Below are positions 16,952 through 26,631 of a stretch of DNA of 64,000 bases, one piece after another; the first letter of the stretch is position 1; the number at the start of each line of letters is the position of its first letter. The stretch comes from Paraburkholderia acidicola (lineage in GTDB: Bacteria; Pseudomonadota; Gammaproteobacteria; Burkholderiales; Burkholderiaceae), in the NCBI RefSeq assembly GCF_002362315.1, contig NZ_MTZV01000006.1:248001-312000 (forward strand), given 5' to 3'. The notes beneath the pieces are model-generated. The model searched no databases. It was not told the DNA's origin and saw only the letters and a list, made by a program, of their open reading frames with translations. The translations under genes and the position numbers were made by a program.

Positions 16952-19015
16952 ATGCGTTACCCCAATCTGTTCAAACCCTTGACGCTGAATCAACTGACGC
17001 TGCGCAACCGCATCGTCAGTACCGCGCACGCCGAGGTCTATGCCGAACCGGGCGGTCTGCCCGGCGATCGCTACATCCGCTACTACGAAGAAAAAGCGAA
17101 GGGCGGGGTCGGGCTGGCCGTGTGCGGTGGTTCGAGCCCGGTGTCGATCGACAGTCCGCAGGGCTGGTGGAAGTCGGTCAATCTGTCGACCGACAAGATC
17201 ATCGATCCGCTCGCGCGACTCGCCGAAGCCATGCATCGGCACGGCGCGAAGATCATGATCCAGGCGACGCATATGGGTCGCCGCTCGGCATTTCACGGCG
17301 AGCACTGGCCGCATCTGATGACACCGTCAGGCGTGCGCGAACCGGTCCACCGCGGCAACGCAAAGATCATCGAGGTCGAGGAAATCCGCCGCATCATCGC
17401 CGACTTCGCGGCGGCCGCGAAGCGCGTGAAGCAGGCCGGCATGGACGGCATCGAAATTTCGGCGGCGCACCAGCATCTGATCGATCAGTTCTGGAGCCCG
17501 CGTACGAACTTCCGTACCGACGAATGGGGCGGCTCGCTGCAAAATCGCCTGCGTTTCGGCACCGAAGTGTTGAAGGCCGTGCGTGAAGCGGTCGGCGCGG
17601 ACTTCTGCATCGGCCTGCGGATGTGCGGCGACGAATTCCACGAAGACGGTCTCGACCACGAGCAACTGAAGGAAATCGCCCAGGCGATGGCCGAGACCGG
17701 TCTGATCGACTACCTCGGCGTGATCGGTTCCGGCGCGGACACGCACAACACGCTCGCCAACTGCATGCCGCCGATGGCGCTGCCGCCCGAACCGTTCGTG
17801 CACCTTGCAGCCGGCATCAAGTCGGTGGTGAAGCTGCCGGTGATGCACGCACAAAGCATTCGCGACGCGGGTCAGGCCGAACGCCTGCTCGCCAACGGCA
17901 TGGTCGACCTGGTCGGCATGACGCGCGCGCAGATCGCCGATCCGCACATGGTGATCAAGATCCGCGACGGGCGCGAAGACGAGATCAAGCAATGCGTCGG
18001 TGCGAACTACTGTATCGATCGCCAGTACAACGGCCTCGACGTGCTGTGCGTGCAGAACGCCGCAACGTCGCGCGAGGCGACGATGCCGCATGTGATCGAA
18101 AAGACCCGCGGACCGCGCCGCAAGGTGGTGGTGGTCGGCGCGGGTCCTGCCGGACTCGAGGCGGCACGCGTTGCCCGTTCGCGTGGTCACGACGTCGTGC
18201 TGTTCGAAAAGAACGACGCGGTGGGCGGCCAGATCATGCTCGCTGCAAAAGCGCCGCAGCGCGAACAGATGGCCGGCATCGTGCGCTGGTTCGACATGGA
18301 GACGAAGCGCCTCGGCGTGGACCGGCGCCTCGGTGTCGCCGCCGACGAAAAGACAATCATGGCCGAGAAGCCCGACATCGTCGTGCTCGCAACCGGCGGC
18401 TCGAGCTTTACACAGCAGGTCCCGGCGTGGGGCGTCGAGGAAGGGCTCGCGGTCAGCTCGTGGGACATCCTCTCAGGTCGCGTCGAGCCGAAGCAGCACG
18501 TGCTCGTCTATGACGGCGTCAGCACGCATGCCGGTGCGGGCGTCGCGGATTTCATCGCGAGTCGCGGGGCGAAGGTCGAGATCGTTACACCCGATGTGAA
18601 GATCGCCGACGATGTGGGCGGCACGACGTTCCCGATCTTCTACCGGCGTCTGTATGCGCTCGGCGTGATCCATACGCCGAACTACTGGCTCGATCGTGTG
18701 TATGAGGAGGACGGCCGCAAGATCGCGGTGCTGCGCAACGAATACACCGAAGAACTCGAAGAGCGTGTCGTCGATCAGGTGGTGATCGAAAACGGCAGCA
18801 CGCCGAACGACGCGTTGTACTGGACGCTCAAGCCCGAATCGGTGAATCGTGGCCAGACCGATGTGCACACGCTGTTTGCGTCGGAGCCGCAACCGTCGCT
18901 ATCGGAAGAACTTGGAAACGGTCGCTTCCTGCTGTTCCGCGTCGGCGACTGCATCTCGATGCACAACATCCACGGCGCGATCTACGACGCGCTGCGCCTC
19001 TGCAAGGACTTCTGA
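16952..19015 (+). CDS. dgcA: dimethylglycine demethylase subunit DgcA
   Basis: A 687-residue Old Yellow Enzyme/trimethylamine-dehydrogenase-type flavoprotein. An FMN TIM barrel (about 1-340, LFKPLTLNQLTLRNRIVSTA at the start) is followed by a C-terminal dinucleotide domain (KVVVVGAGPAGLEAAR near 390-405). In the family it demethylates dimethylglycine to sarcosine together with DgcB. The FeS segment keeps Cys348, Cys354 and Cys366, but the expected second cysteine is Ala351. The coding region starts at ATG 16952 with a GAGG upstream; the open frame runs earlier through the preceding gene. DgcB follows after 2 bp. Confidence 0.9.
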   Translation: MRYPNLFKPLTLNQLTLRNRIVSTAHAEVYAEPGGLPGDRYIRYYEEKAKGGVGLAVCGGSSPVSIDSPQGWWKSVNLSTDKIIDPLARLAEAMHRHGAKIMIQATHMGRRSAFHGEHWPHLMTPSGVREPVHRGNAKIIEVEEIRRIIADFAAAAKRVKQAGMDGIEISAAHQHLIDQFWSPRTNFRTDEWGGSLQNRLRFGTEVLKAVREAVGADFCIGLRMCGDEFHEDGLDHEQLKEIAQAMAETGLIDYLGVIGSGADTHNTLANCMPPMALPPEPFVHLAAGIKSVVKLPVMHAQSIRDAGQAERLLANGMVDLVGMTRAQIADPHMVIKIRDGREDEIKQCVGANYCIDRQYNGLDVLCVQNAATSREATMPHVIEKTRGPRRKVVVVGAGPAGLEAARVARSRGHDVVLFEKNDAVGGQIMLAAKAPQREQMAGIVRWFDMETKRLGVDRRLGVAADEKTIMAEKPDIVVLATGGSSFTQQVPAWGVEEGLAVSSWDILSGRVEPKQHVLVYDGVSTHAGAGVADFIASRGAKVEIVTPDVKIADDVGGTTFPIFYRRLYALGVIHTPNYWLDRVYEEDGRKIAVLRNEYTEELEERVVDQVVIENGSTPNDALYWTLKPESVNRGQTDVHTLFASEPQPSLSEELGNGRFLLFRVGDCISMHNIHGAIYDALRLCKDF

Positions 19016-19017
19016 CG

Positions 19018-20949
19018 ATGAGCCCGGCGTTTCTCATCACCGCATTGCTGTGGGTATCGGTGGCCGGCCTTGCGTTCGCGGTCGCGAAGCGCTCGGCGTA
19101 CTGGCGCCTCGGCCGCGCGACTGCGGCGGGCGCGTTCGGCTGGACCAACCTGCTGACGATCCCGAAGCGCTATTTCGTCGATCTGCACCACGTGGTTGCG
19201 CGCGATCCGTACATCGCGAAGACCCACGTCGCGACGGCGGGCGGCGCGATTGGCGCGTTCGCGCTGGTGTTTCTCAACTACGGGCTCGCGATCTACTCGC
19301 CGTGGCTCGACCGGCTGATCTTTATCGCGGCGCTCATCATGCTGGTCGGCGTGGTGTTCGTGTGGCGTCGCCGGCGCGGGACGAAGGCGGTGCCGGCGCG
19401 ACTGTCACGCGGACCGTGGGACACGCTGCCGTGGCTGCTTGGCTCGTTTGCACTGGGTCTCGTGCTGTTTGTCGCAGTGCCGGCCGGTGCGATGTCCGGC
19501 GCACTTGCGGTGATCTTCGCGTTGCTGATTGCTGCGGGCGCCTTCGCGATGACGGTTGGCGCGGCCCACGGCGGCCCGATGAAGCATGCGTTAGCGGGCC
19601 TGCTGCATCTGGCGTTTCATCCGCGCCAGGAGCGCTTTGCGGCGTCCGGCGATGTCCGCCGCGCCGGTACCGTCAGCATGACGCCGCCGACCGCGTTGAA
19701 AACGCCGGTGCTGGAGCAGAACGAGTACGGTGTCGGCAAGCCGGTCGAATTCCGCTGGAACCAATTGCTGAGCTTCGATGCGTGCGTACAGTGCGGCAAG
19801 TGTGAAGCCGCGTGCCCGGCCTTTGCCGCAGGCCAGCCGCTGAACCCGAAGAAGCTGATTCAGGATCTCGTCACTGGAATGGTCGGCGGTTCGGATGCGG
19901 CGTATGCAGGCAGCCCGACACCGGGTTTGCCGGTGGGCCACCATACGGGCGAGCCGAACCGGCCAATCGTATCGAGCCTGATCGAAGCCGACACGCTGTG
20001 GTCCTGCACGACGTGCCGTGCCTGTGTGCAGGAATGTCCGATGCTGATCGAACACGTCGATGCGATCGTCGACATGCGCCGCAATCAGACATTGGTACAC
20101 GGCACGGTGCCGGGCAAAGGCCCCGAAGTGCTCGCGAATCTGCGTGAAACCGGTACGGCCGGCGGCTACGACAAGGCTGCGCGTTACGACTGGGCCGTCG
20201 ATCTGAACGCACCGGTCGCGCAACCGGGCAAAGCGGTCGATGTACTGCTGGTGGCCGGCGAAGGCGCCTTCGATATGCGCTATCAACGCACGCTGCGTGC
20301 CCTGGTGACCGTGCTGAACAAAGCCGGCGTCGACTATGCGGTACTGGGCGGCGAAGAGACCGATACGGGTGACGTCGCGCGCCGCCTCGGCGATGAAGCA
20401 ACGTTCCAGCAACTTGCGCGGCAACTGGCGGGCACGCTTTCGAACCTCACGTTCAAACGCATCGTCACCGCCGACCCGCACGTGATGCACAGCCTGCGCA
20501 ACGAATACCGCTCGCTCGGTACGCGTTACGACGTGCTGCATCACACGAGCTTCATCGCGGAACTGGTCGCGTCCGGCAAGCTGTCGCCGAAAGCCGCCGA
20601 TGCGTTGCGCGACAAACGCGTCACGTACCACGATCCGTGCTACCTCGGCCGCTACAACGGCGAAACGGAGGCACCACGCAAGCTGCTGAAATCGATCGGT
20701 ATCCAGATCGTCGAAATGGAACGTAACGGCAAGCGCGGACGCTGCTGCGGCGGTGGAGGCGGCGCACCGCTGACCGATATCCCCGGCAAGCAACGTATTC
20801 CGGATATCCGCATCGCCGATGCCCGCGCGATCGGAGCGGACGTGGTCGCGGTGGGATGCCCGAACTGTACGGCGATGCTCGAAGGCGTAGTGGGCCCGCG
20901 CCCCGAAGTCCTCGACGTAGCCGAACTCGTTGCCGCAGCGCTGGAGTGA
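19018..20949 (+). CDS. dgcB: dimethylglycine demethylase subunit DgcB, Fe-S oxidoreductase
   Basis: A 643-residue membrane-anchored iron-sulfur protein. Several N-terminal hydrophobic segments (about 1-25, 75-95, 100-120, 140-185) precede two 4Fe-4S motifs, CVQCGKCEAACPA and CTTCRACVQECPM. Two CCG-type domains follow (HDPCYLGRYNG and RGRCCGGGGGAP). It should carry electrons from DgcA or the neighbouring electron-transfer flavoprotein into the quinone pool, as in heterodisulfide-reductase-like oxidoreductases. Spacing of 2 bp to dgcA and 4 bp to the next gene indicates tight co-transcription and translational coupling. Confidence 0.9.
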   Translation: MSPAFLITALLWVSVAGLAFAVAKRSAYWRLGRATAAGAFGWTNLLTIPKRYFVDLHHVVARDPYIAKTHVATAGGAIGAFALVFLNYGLAIYSPWLDRLIFIAALIMLVGVVFVWRRRRGTKAVPARLSRGPWDTLPWLLGSFALGLVLFVAVPAGAMSGALAVIFALLIAAGAFAMTVGAAHGGPMKHALAGLLHLAFHPRQERFAASGDVRRAGTVSMTPPTALKTPVLEQNEYGVGKPVEFRWNQLLSFDACVQCGKCEAACPAFAAGQPLNPKKLIQDLVTGMVGGSDAAYAGSPTPGLPVGHHTGEPNRPIVSSLIEADTLWSCTTCRACVQECPMLIEHVDAIVDMRRNQTLVHGTVPGKGPEVLANLRETGTAGGYDKAARYDWAVDLNAPVAQPGKAVDVLLVAGEGAFDMRYQRTLRALVTVLNKAGVDYAVLGGEETDTGDVARRLGDEATFQQLARQLAGTLSNLTFKRIVTADPHVMHSLRNEYRSLGTRYDVLHHTSFIAELVASGKLSPKAADALRDKRVTYHDPCYLGRYNGETEAPRKLLKSIGIQIVEMERNGKRGRCCGGGGGAPLTDIPGKQRIPDIRIADARAIGADVVAVGCPNCTAMLEGVVGPRPEVLDVAELVAAALE

Positions 20950-20953
20950 CGCG

Positions 20954-22156
20954 ATGAACACGACCATCAAACGTATCGATCCGCGGCGGCCGTTCACGAT
21001 CACGGCGGCAGGTATCCGGCGCATCACGCTCGGTGCGACCTTCGACGCGAATGCATCGAACGATCAGAGCCACGGTGGGGCCTCGGGCGGTGCGCACGCG
21101 CACGGCCAGGCTGTGAAGCCACTCCGCACGAGCCAACCTGCGCAGCGCACGGTACTGGTCGCCGCACACAGCGACCGCGGCGCACTCGACGAACACACGC
21201 GTCAGGTGCTCGCTGCCGCAGCGCTGATCGCAGACGCACAGACCCAGGTGGCGCTCGTCGTGTTCGGCGAACTGAAGGACGATGCGGCGGTACTCGGCGC
21301 GGATCGTATTGTTGAACTTGCAACGTTCGATCGTCGCAGGTTTGCGCCTGAGCGCGAGCTTCAGGCGCTGGCCGCATGCGTCGCACAGATTGCGCCGGCG
21401 CACATCCTGATGCCGGACAACGCAACCGGAGACGGCGACCTCGGTCGGCGTTACGCCGCTTATGCAGGCGCGAGTATCGCCACGCAGGTTGTCGAGATCG
21501 ATGCTGCGCGTGTGAGCAGCTATGCGCAGGCGAAGCAGGCCTACGCGAGCCGCGCACTGCCCGATGTGGTGCTGCTGGCGGCAGGCGCAGTCGATCCGCG
21601 GTTGCCGTTTGTCGGCGCGGGAGAGCGCGTCGAGATTGCGCTGCCAGCCGAGGCTATAGGAACCGCAGAAGCTACCGGTTACAAAGATCTCGGCATCGAA
21701 GAAATCGACGCCGCGCAAGTCGCACTCGAAGAGGCGGATTTCATCGTCTCGGCGGGCAACGGCGTGGCCGATGTCGCCGCGTTCGAACAACTGGCCGGCG
21801 CGTTCGGCGCGGCGATCGGTGCGAGCCGCGTCGCGGTCGACAACGGCCTTTTCCCGCGCGACAAGCAGATTGGTGCGACCGGCAAGACCGTCGAGGCGAG
21901 CGTCTATATCGCGTTCGGCATTTCGGGCGCGGTCCAGCATCTGCAGGGCATCAAGGATTGCCGGCACGTGATCGCCGTGAATCTGGATGGCAGCGCGCCG
22001 ATCGTCAAGCGCGCGAACCTGACGATCATCGGCGATACGCAGGCGACGATCGCGTCGCTGATCGACGAGGTCGCGCGTGCGCGGTCCACGCGTGCGTCGG
22101 CCGGGGCCACAGCTGCGACACCCGCCGCAACCGTTGCAGAAGGAGTCGCCGCATGA
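20954..22156 (+). CDS. etfA: electron transfer flavoprotein alpha subunit (catabolic paralogue)
   Basis: A 400-residue EtfA-type protein with the FAD-binding C-terminal half: VAVDNGLFPRDKQIGATGKT, IAFGISGAVQHLQGI, CRHVIAVNLDGSAPI. The N-terminal region is about 70 residues longer than housekeeping EtfA and contains a histidine-rich stretch (HGGASGGAHAHG) near residue 40 that I cannot assign. It probably accepts electrons from the dimethylglycine demethylase flavoprotein. ATG 20954 follows dgcB by 4 bp; the stop overlaps the etfB start by ATGA. Confidence 0.88.
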   Translation: MNTTIKRIDPRRPFTITAAGIRRITLGATFDANASNDQSHGGASGGAHAHGQAVKPLRTSQPAQRTVLVAAHSDRGALDEHTRQVLAAAALIADAQTQVALVVFGELKDDAAVLGADRIVELATFDRRRFAPERELQALAACVAQIAPAHILMPDNATGDGDLGRRYAAYAGASIATQVVEIDAARVSSYAQAKQAYASRALPDVVLLAAGAVDPRLPFVGAGERVEIALPAEAIGTAEATGYKDLGIEEIDAAQVALEEADFIVSAGNGVADVAAFEQLAGAFGAAIGASRVAVDNGLFPRDKQIGATGKTVEASVYIAFGISGAVQHLQGIKDCRHVIAVNLDGSAPIVKRANLTIIGDTQATIASLIDEVARARSTRASAGATAATPAATVAEGVAA

Positions 22157-22944
22157 ACCGCAAGCTCGCACGGATTGCCGTGCTCGTCTCGGTTGGCCGC
22201 CATCCGGTGAGTGGCGTGGCGCGGTACAGCCGCAACGATGCCGCCGCACTCGAAACCGGCCGCGCACTCGCTGAAAAGCACGGCGCGCTGCTCGACGTCG
22301 TGCATGCCGGGGACCCGTCCAGCCCGGCGCTCGAAGCCTATCTGGCGCTCGGCGCCGCACGCGTCGAGGTGCTAGTTTGCGATCCCGCCGACGATGCCGT
22401 AGCCGCGCTCGCACAGCGTGTGCAGGGCTACGATCTGGTGCTGACCGGCACCTGCGCGGAAGGCGCGTTCGACAGCGGCATGCTGCCGTATCGCCTTGCC
22501 GCTGCGCTGGGTTATCCGCTGGTCGGCTCGGCGGTCGACGTCGTGATCGAAAGCGGCGAGGTGACGACGGCGACGGTCAGGCAATTCTTGCCGAAGGGCG
22601 TGCGTCGCCGCGTGCAGACACCGCTGCCGGCCGTCGTTGCCGTGCATCCGCTTGCACCGGTCCAGCCGCTATACGCCTATGCAAGGCTGCGCGCCGGCAC
22701 CGTCGACACCCGCACCGTCGCGCCGCGCGGCGCAGACGCCGAAGCAGCCCACTGGACTTTAGTGCCGGTGACCCGCAAGCCCGTGCGGCTCGCCGCATCG
22801 GAGAAGCGTTCCGGGCACGCGCGGATGATGTCCGCGACCACGACCGAAAGCCGCGGCGGCAGCGTCGTAATTGAAGGGACTTCGGTCGAAAAAGCACAAG
22901 TGATACTCGGCTATTTGCGCGAGCATCAACTCATCGACTACTGA
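22153..22944 (+). CDS. etfB: electron transfer flavoprotein beta subunit (catabolic paralogue)
   Basis: A 263-residue EtfB-type protein, partner of the preceding alpha subunit. Typical segments are VLTGTCAEGAFDSGMLPYRL, LGYPLVGSAVDV and VRQFLPKGVRRRVQTPLPAVV. ATG overlaps the etfA stop (ATGA), indicating translational coupling. GbcA starts 23 bp downstream, so the operon continues. Confidence 0.88.
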   Translation: MNRKLARIAVLVSVGRHPVSGVARYSRNDAAALETGRALAEKHGALLDVVHAGDPSSPALEAYLALGAARVEVLVCDPADDAVAALAQRVQGYDLVLTGTCAEGAFDSGMLPYRLAAALGYPLVGSAVDVVIESGEVTTATVRQFLPKGVRRRVQTPLPAVVAVHPLAPVQPLYAYARLRAGTVDTRTVAPRGADAEAAHWTLVPVTRKPVRLAASEKRSGHARMMSATTTESRGGSVVIEGTSVEKAQVILGYLREHQLIDY

Positions 22945-22967
22945 AAAAGAGCGTTCCGGAGCACACG

Positions 22968-24233
22968 ATGAAAGTATCGGCAGACATTCGCGCGCTGGTC
23001 GATCGGCGCAAGAAGGGTTACAGCCTTGAGGCACCGTTTTACCTGAGCGAAGAGATTTTCGCGCTCGACATGGACGCGATTTTCCGCCAGCACTGGATCC
23101 AGGTCGCCATCGAGCCGGACATCCCGGAGCCCGGCGATTACACGACGGTCCAGTTGGGCCACGATTCGATCCTGATCGTGCGCGACGACGACATGGAAGT
23201 CCGCGCGTTCCACAACGTGTGCCGCCATCGCGGTGCGCGCCTGTGCAATGAGGAGAAGGGCTCGGTTGGCAATATCGTGTGTCCGTATCACAGCTGGACC
23301 TACAACCTGAGCGGCCAGTTGATGTTCGCCGAGCACATGGGCGAGAAGTTCGACCGCTGCAAGCACAGCCTGAAGAGCGTGCACGTGCAGAACCTGGCCG
23401 GGCTGATCTTCATCTGCCTCGCGGACGAACCGCCGGTCGACTTCGAAGTCATGCGCGCCGCGATGGAGCCGTACCTGCTGCCGCACGATCTGCCGAACCT
23501 CAAGATCGCCGCCACGATCGACATCATCGAAAAGGGCAACTGGAAGCTGACGATGGAGAACAATCGCGAGTGCTATCACTGCGTCGCGAACCATCCGGAG
23601 CTGACTATTTCGCTGTACGAGTATGGATTTGGTTATCAGCCGTCGGCGGCGAATGCCGAGGGCATGGCCGCGTTCGAGCGCACCTGTGTCGAACGCGCGG
23701 CGCAGTGGGAAGCGATGAACCTGCCGTCGGTCGAAGTGGATCGACTGTCTGACGTGACCGGTTTTCGCACGCAGCGTCTGCCGCTCGATCGCAGCGGCGA
23801 ATCGCAAACGCTCGACGCGAAGGTTGCATCGAAGAAACTGCTCGGCGAATTCAAGCAGGCCGATCTGGGCGGACTGTCGTTCTGGACGCAGCCGAACTCG
23901 TGGCATCACTTTATGAGCGACCACGTCGTGACGTTCTCGGTGATTCCACTGTCGGCCGGCGAGACGCTGGTGCGCACGAAGTGGCTCGTGCACAAGGACG
24001 CGAAAGAAGGCGTCGATTACGACGTGAACAACCTGACGGCTGTGTGGAACGCGACCAACGATCAGGACCGTGCGCTCGTCGAGTATTCGCAGCGTGGGGC
24101 ATCGAGCAGCGCGTATGAACCCGGTCCGTATTCGCCGTTCACTGAAGGGCTCGTCGAGAAGTTCAGCGACTGGTATGTAGGACGGGTCGCGGCGCAGATC
24201 GACGAGAAAAGTGAAGCGCGCGCTCACAGCTAG
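22968..24233 (+). CDS. gbcA: glycine betaine monooxygenase/demethylase oxygenase subunit GbcA
   Basis: A 421-residue Rieske non-haem iron oxygenase that removes one methyl group of glycine betaine as formaldehyde, giving dimethylglycine. The Rieske ligands Cys85, His87, Cys105 and His108 are present (CRHRGARLC, VCPYHSW). The mononuclear iron region is ENNRECYHCVANHPELT. Length agrees with GbcA. It follows the ETF genes closely, with its reductase gene 60 bp downstream. Confidence 0.93.
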   Translation: MKVSADIRALVDRRKKGYSLEAPFYLSEEIFALDMDAIFRQHWIQVAIEPDIPEPGDYTTVQLGHDSILIVRDDDMEVRAFHNVCRHRGARLCNEEKGSVGNIVCPYHSWTYNLSGQLMFAEHMGEKFDRCKHSLKSVHVQNLAGLIFICLADEPPVDFEVMRAAMEPYLLPHDLPNLKIAATIDIIEKGNWKLTMENNRECYHCVANHPELTISLYEYGFGYQPSAANAEGMAAFERTCVERAAQWEAMNLPSVEVDRLSDVTGFRTQRLPLDRSGESQTLDAKVASKKLLGEFKQADLGGLSFWTQPNSWHHFMSDHVVTFSVIPLSAGETLVRTKWLVHKDAKEGVDYDVNNLTAVWNATNDQDRALVEYSQRGASSSAYEPGPYSPFTEGLVEKFSDWYVGRVAAQIDEKSEARAHS

Positions 24234-24293
24234 CGCGTAGCAAGCAACGAACACAAGCAGACAACTGGCTGCCTCGGGCAGGTGGAGCAAACG

Positions 24294-25436
24294 ATGATGC
24301 GGGATGCGGCAACTTTCGAACCCGTTGAGAGCCGGCTAACCAAGCCGCAATTCTGGGGCGCGCTGCCCGAGCGCTGGACGAGCGACGTCGAAGAGACGCT
24401 CGTGTGTTGCCAGGTGCGCGAGGAAACGCACGACGTGAAGAGCTTTTTCTTCCGTTCGCCGCAAGGTCGCGCGTTTGTGTTCGAACCGGGTCAGTTCGTT
24501 ACGCTCGAACTGGAGATCAACGGCGAGACGATCAACCGTTGCTACACGATATCTTCGTCACCGACCCGGCCGCATACGATCTCGATCACCGTAAAACGTG
24601 TGCCCGGCGGCCCCGTGTCGAACTGGCTGCACGACAACCTGCAGGCCGGTGCGCAGGTTCGTGTGCTCGGACCGTCTGGCGAATTCACCTGCGCGCGGCA
24701 TCCGGCGCGCAAGTATCTGTTTCTGTCGGCGGGTTCGGGTGTGACACCGCTGATGTCGATGAGCCGCGCGCATCATGAGCTGAGCGAGGATCGCGACATC
24801 GTGTTCGTGCACAGCGCCCGCACGCCCGACGACATCATCTTCGCGCGCGAACTCGATCTGATCGCATCGAACCAGAGCAATTTCCGCACCTCGTTTATCT
24901 GCGAACGCGTCGGTCCGCGCACCAACTGGCACGGCGTGACCGGTTTCCTCACGTTGCCGCTGCTGCAGGCCATTGCACCGGACTTCATGGAGCGCGAGAT
25001 CTTCACGTGCGGCCCGGCGCCGTATATGAAAGCCGTGCGCGATCTGCTCGGCGACGCGGGTTTCGATCGCACGCACTATCACGAGGAAAGCTTCTCGTTC
25101 GAGACGCTGACGCAGTCGGCGCCCGAGATCGTCGTCGAAGCGCTCGCCGCCGATCCCACGGAACAGACCACGAAGACTTTTACGGTCAGCTTTGCGCGCA
25201 GCAATCGCGAGATTAGTTGTGGCAGCGATCAACACGTGCTCGATGCCGCGCGTCAAGCGGGAGTACGGCTGCCGTCGTCGTGCACGCAGGGCATGTGCGG
25301 TACCTGCAAGGTCAAGCTCGTCTCCGGCCAGGTCGAGATGAAGCACAACGGCGGCATTCGCCAGCGGGAAATCGATCAGGGGATGGTGCTGCTCTGCTGC
25401 AGCAAACCATTGACGGACCTCGTCGTCGAGAAGTGA
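24294..25436 (+). CDS. gbcB: glycine betaine demethylase reductase subunit GbcB
   Basis: A 380-residue ferredoxin-NAD(P)H reductase. It has FAD-binding RCYTISSSPTRP, nucleotide-binding LFLSAGSGVTPLMSM and FTCGPAPYM, and a C-terminal plant-type 2Fe-2S domain (CTQGMCGTCKVKL, final cysteine in VLLCCSKPL). It supplies electrons to GbcA. ATG 24294 was chosen because GGTGGAG lies 6 nt upstream; a GTG 12 nt earlier falls inside that site. It closes the dgcA-to-gbcB gene run. Confidence 0.92.
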   Translation: MMRDAATFEPVESRLTKPQFWGALPERWTSDVEETLVCCQVREETHDVKSFFFRSPQGRAFVFEPGQFVTLELEINGETINRCYTISSSPTRPHTISITVKRVPGGPVSNWLHDNLQAGAQVRVLGPSGEFTCARHPARKYLFLSAGSGVTPLMSMSRAHHELSEDRDIVFVHSARTPDDIIFARELDLIASNQSNFRTSFICERVGPRTNWHGVTGFLTLPLLQAIAPDFMEREIFTCGPAPYMKAVRDLLGDAGFDRTHYHEESFSFETLTQSAPEIVVEALAADPTEQTTKTFTVSFARSNREISCGSDQHVLDAARQAGVRLPSSCTQGMCGTCKVKLVSGQVEMKHNGGIRQREIDQGMVLLCCSKPLTDLVVEK

Positions 25437-25535
25437 CAATCGACCTGTCCCAAACCGGACCGCATGGCATGAACCACCGATGCGCGCGGCCCGTGAATCC
25501 GGTCGCCCGACGGTTCAACGCACGAAGTTGATGCG

Positions 25536-25562
25536 TGTCGCATTTCCACAAACCGCTGTCGC
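25536..25562 (+). promoter_or_regulatory. perfect 21-bp TGTCGC direct repeat (candidate GbdR site)
   Basis: TGTCGC at 25536-25541 is repeated at 25557-25562, 21 bp apart, 76 bp before the next gene's ATG. The first copy and its flank (TGTCGCATT) recur in the porin promoter at 54752. This is the best-conserved of the five sites and gives the working consensus. Confidence 0.55.
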
Positions 25563-25638
25563 AACAGACTATCCGCCGTCAATTCTGGCTGGCGATGCTC
25601 AGTGCTACACCGCGCTAGCGGCTATAAGGAGATCGACC

Positions 25639-26514
25639 ATGAAACGCCTTAAAAAACTCTTGCTGTGCGGTGCACTCGGGGCCGCGCTGATCGCGACGAT
25701 GAGCGCGAGCGTGACCGCCACAGCGGATACCAAACCGACGATCAAGATCGGTTACGTCGAAGGATGGGATGACAGCGTCGCGACCTCGAACGTGGCCGCG
25801 CAGATCATCGAAAAACGGCTTGGCTATCCGGTACAGCTTGTACCGGTCGCGGCAGGGATCATGTGGCAGGGCGTGGCGCGCGGCGATCTCGACGCAACGC
25901 TGTCAGCGTGGTTGCCGGTGACGCACGGCGCGTACTGGGACCAGTTCAAAGGTAAGGTCACCGACCTCGGGCCGAATTTCAACGACGCGAAAATCGGTCT
26001 GATCGTACCCGCGGACCTGCCCGAGAAGAGCATCGCCGACCTCGAAGCGCATAAGGCGGACTTTGGCGGTCGCATCGTCGGGATCGATGCGGGCGCGGGC
26101 GTGATGAAGAAAGCGGGCGAAGCGATCCAGGCCTACAACCTCAGTTTGCAGCTGATGCCCAGCTCGGGCAGTGCGATGACTGCGGAACTTGCGCGCTCGA
26201 TGCATGCCAATAAACCTATTATCGTGACCGGCTGGGTGCCGCACTGGATGTTCGCGAAGTGGAAACTGAAGTTCCTCGACGATCCGAAGAAGGTATTCGG
26301 CGAGTCGGAGCATGTCGATAACGTAATCAACCCCGGGCTCGAGACAAAGGCGGCACCCGTGGTTGCGTTTCTCAAGAAATTTCAATGGAAGCCGGGCGAA
26401 ATCGACAGCGTGATGCTGGCGACGCAGAACGGCGCCAAGCCTGCTGCCGCAGCCGATACATGGATCGCCGCGCACGGCGACCGGGTCGATAGCTGGGTGG
26501 CTGGAGCGCAATAA
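25639..26514 (+). CDS. glycine betaine/choline-type ABC substrate-binding protein (orphan)
   Basis: A 291-residue OpuAC-domain periplasmic binding protein. A Sec signal peptide (MKRLKKLLLCGALGAALIA, cleavage near ATA-DT) precedes the mature domain. Tryptophans that could form the aromatic cage for a quaternary ammonium head group are in YVEGWDDS, LSAWLPVTH and TGWVPHWMF. No ATPase or permease gene is adjacent, so it should use a transporter encoded elsewhere. ATG 25639 has an AAGGAG site. It has its own 21-bp repeat promoter element. Confidence 0.87.
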   Translation: MKRLKKLLLCGALGAALIATMSASVTATADTKPTIKIGYVEGWDDSVATSNVAAQIIEKRLGYPVQLVPVAAGIMWQGVARGDLDATLSAWLPVTHGAYWDQFKGKVTDLGPNFNDAKIGLIVPADLPEKSIADLEAHKADFGGRIVGIDAGAGVMKKAGEAIQAYNLSLQLMPSSGSAMTAELARSMHANKPIIVTGWVPHWMFAKWKLKFLDDPKKVFGESEHVDNVINPGLETKAAPVVAFLKKFQWKPGEIDSVMLATQNGAKPAAAADTWIAAHGDRVDSWVAGAQ

Positions 26515-26631
26515 CGTCTTCGCATTGACGTTGTCACGCAGTGTGCGGATCGCCGTTGCAGGGCGATTCGCATGCTGGGTTCAGGTTCACGCGTTCCAGT
26601 CCAGGCACAGGCTCTCTACAGGAGGCTCTGG

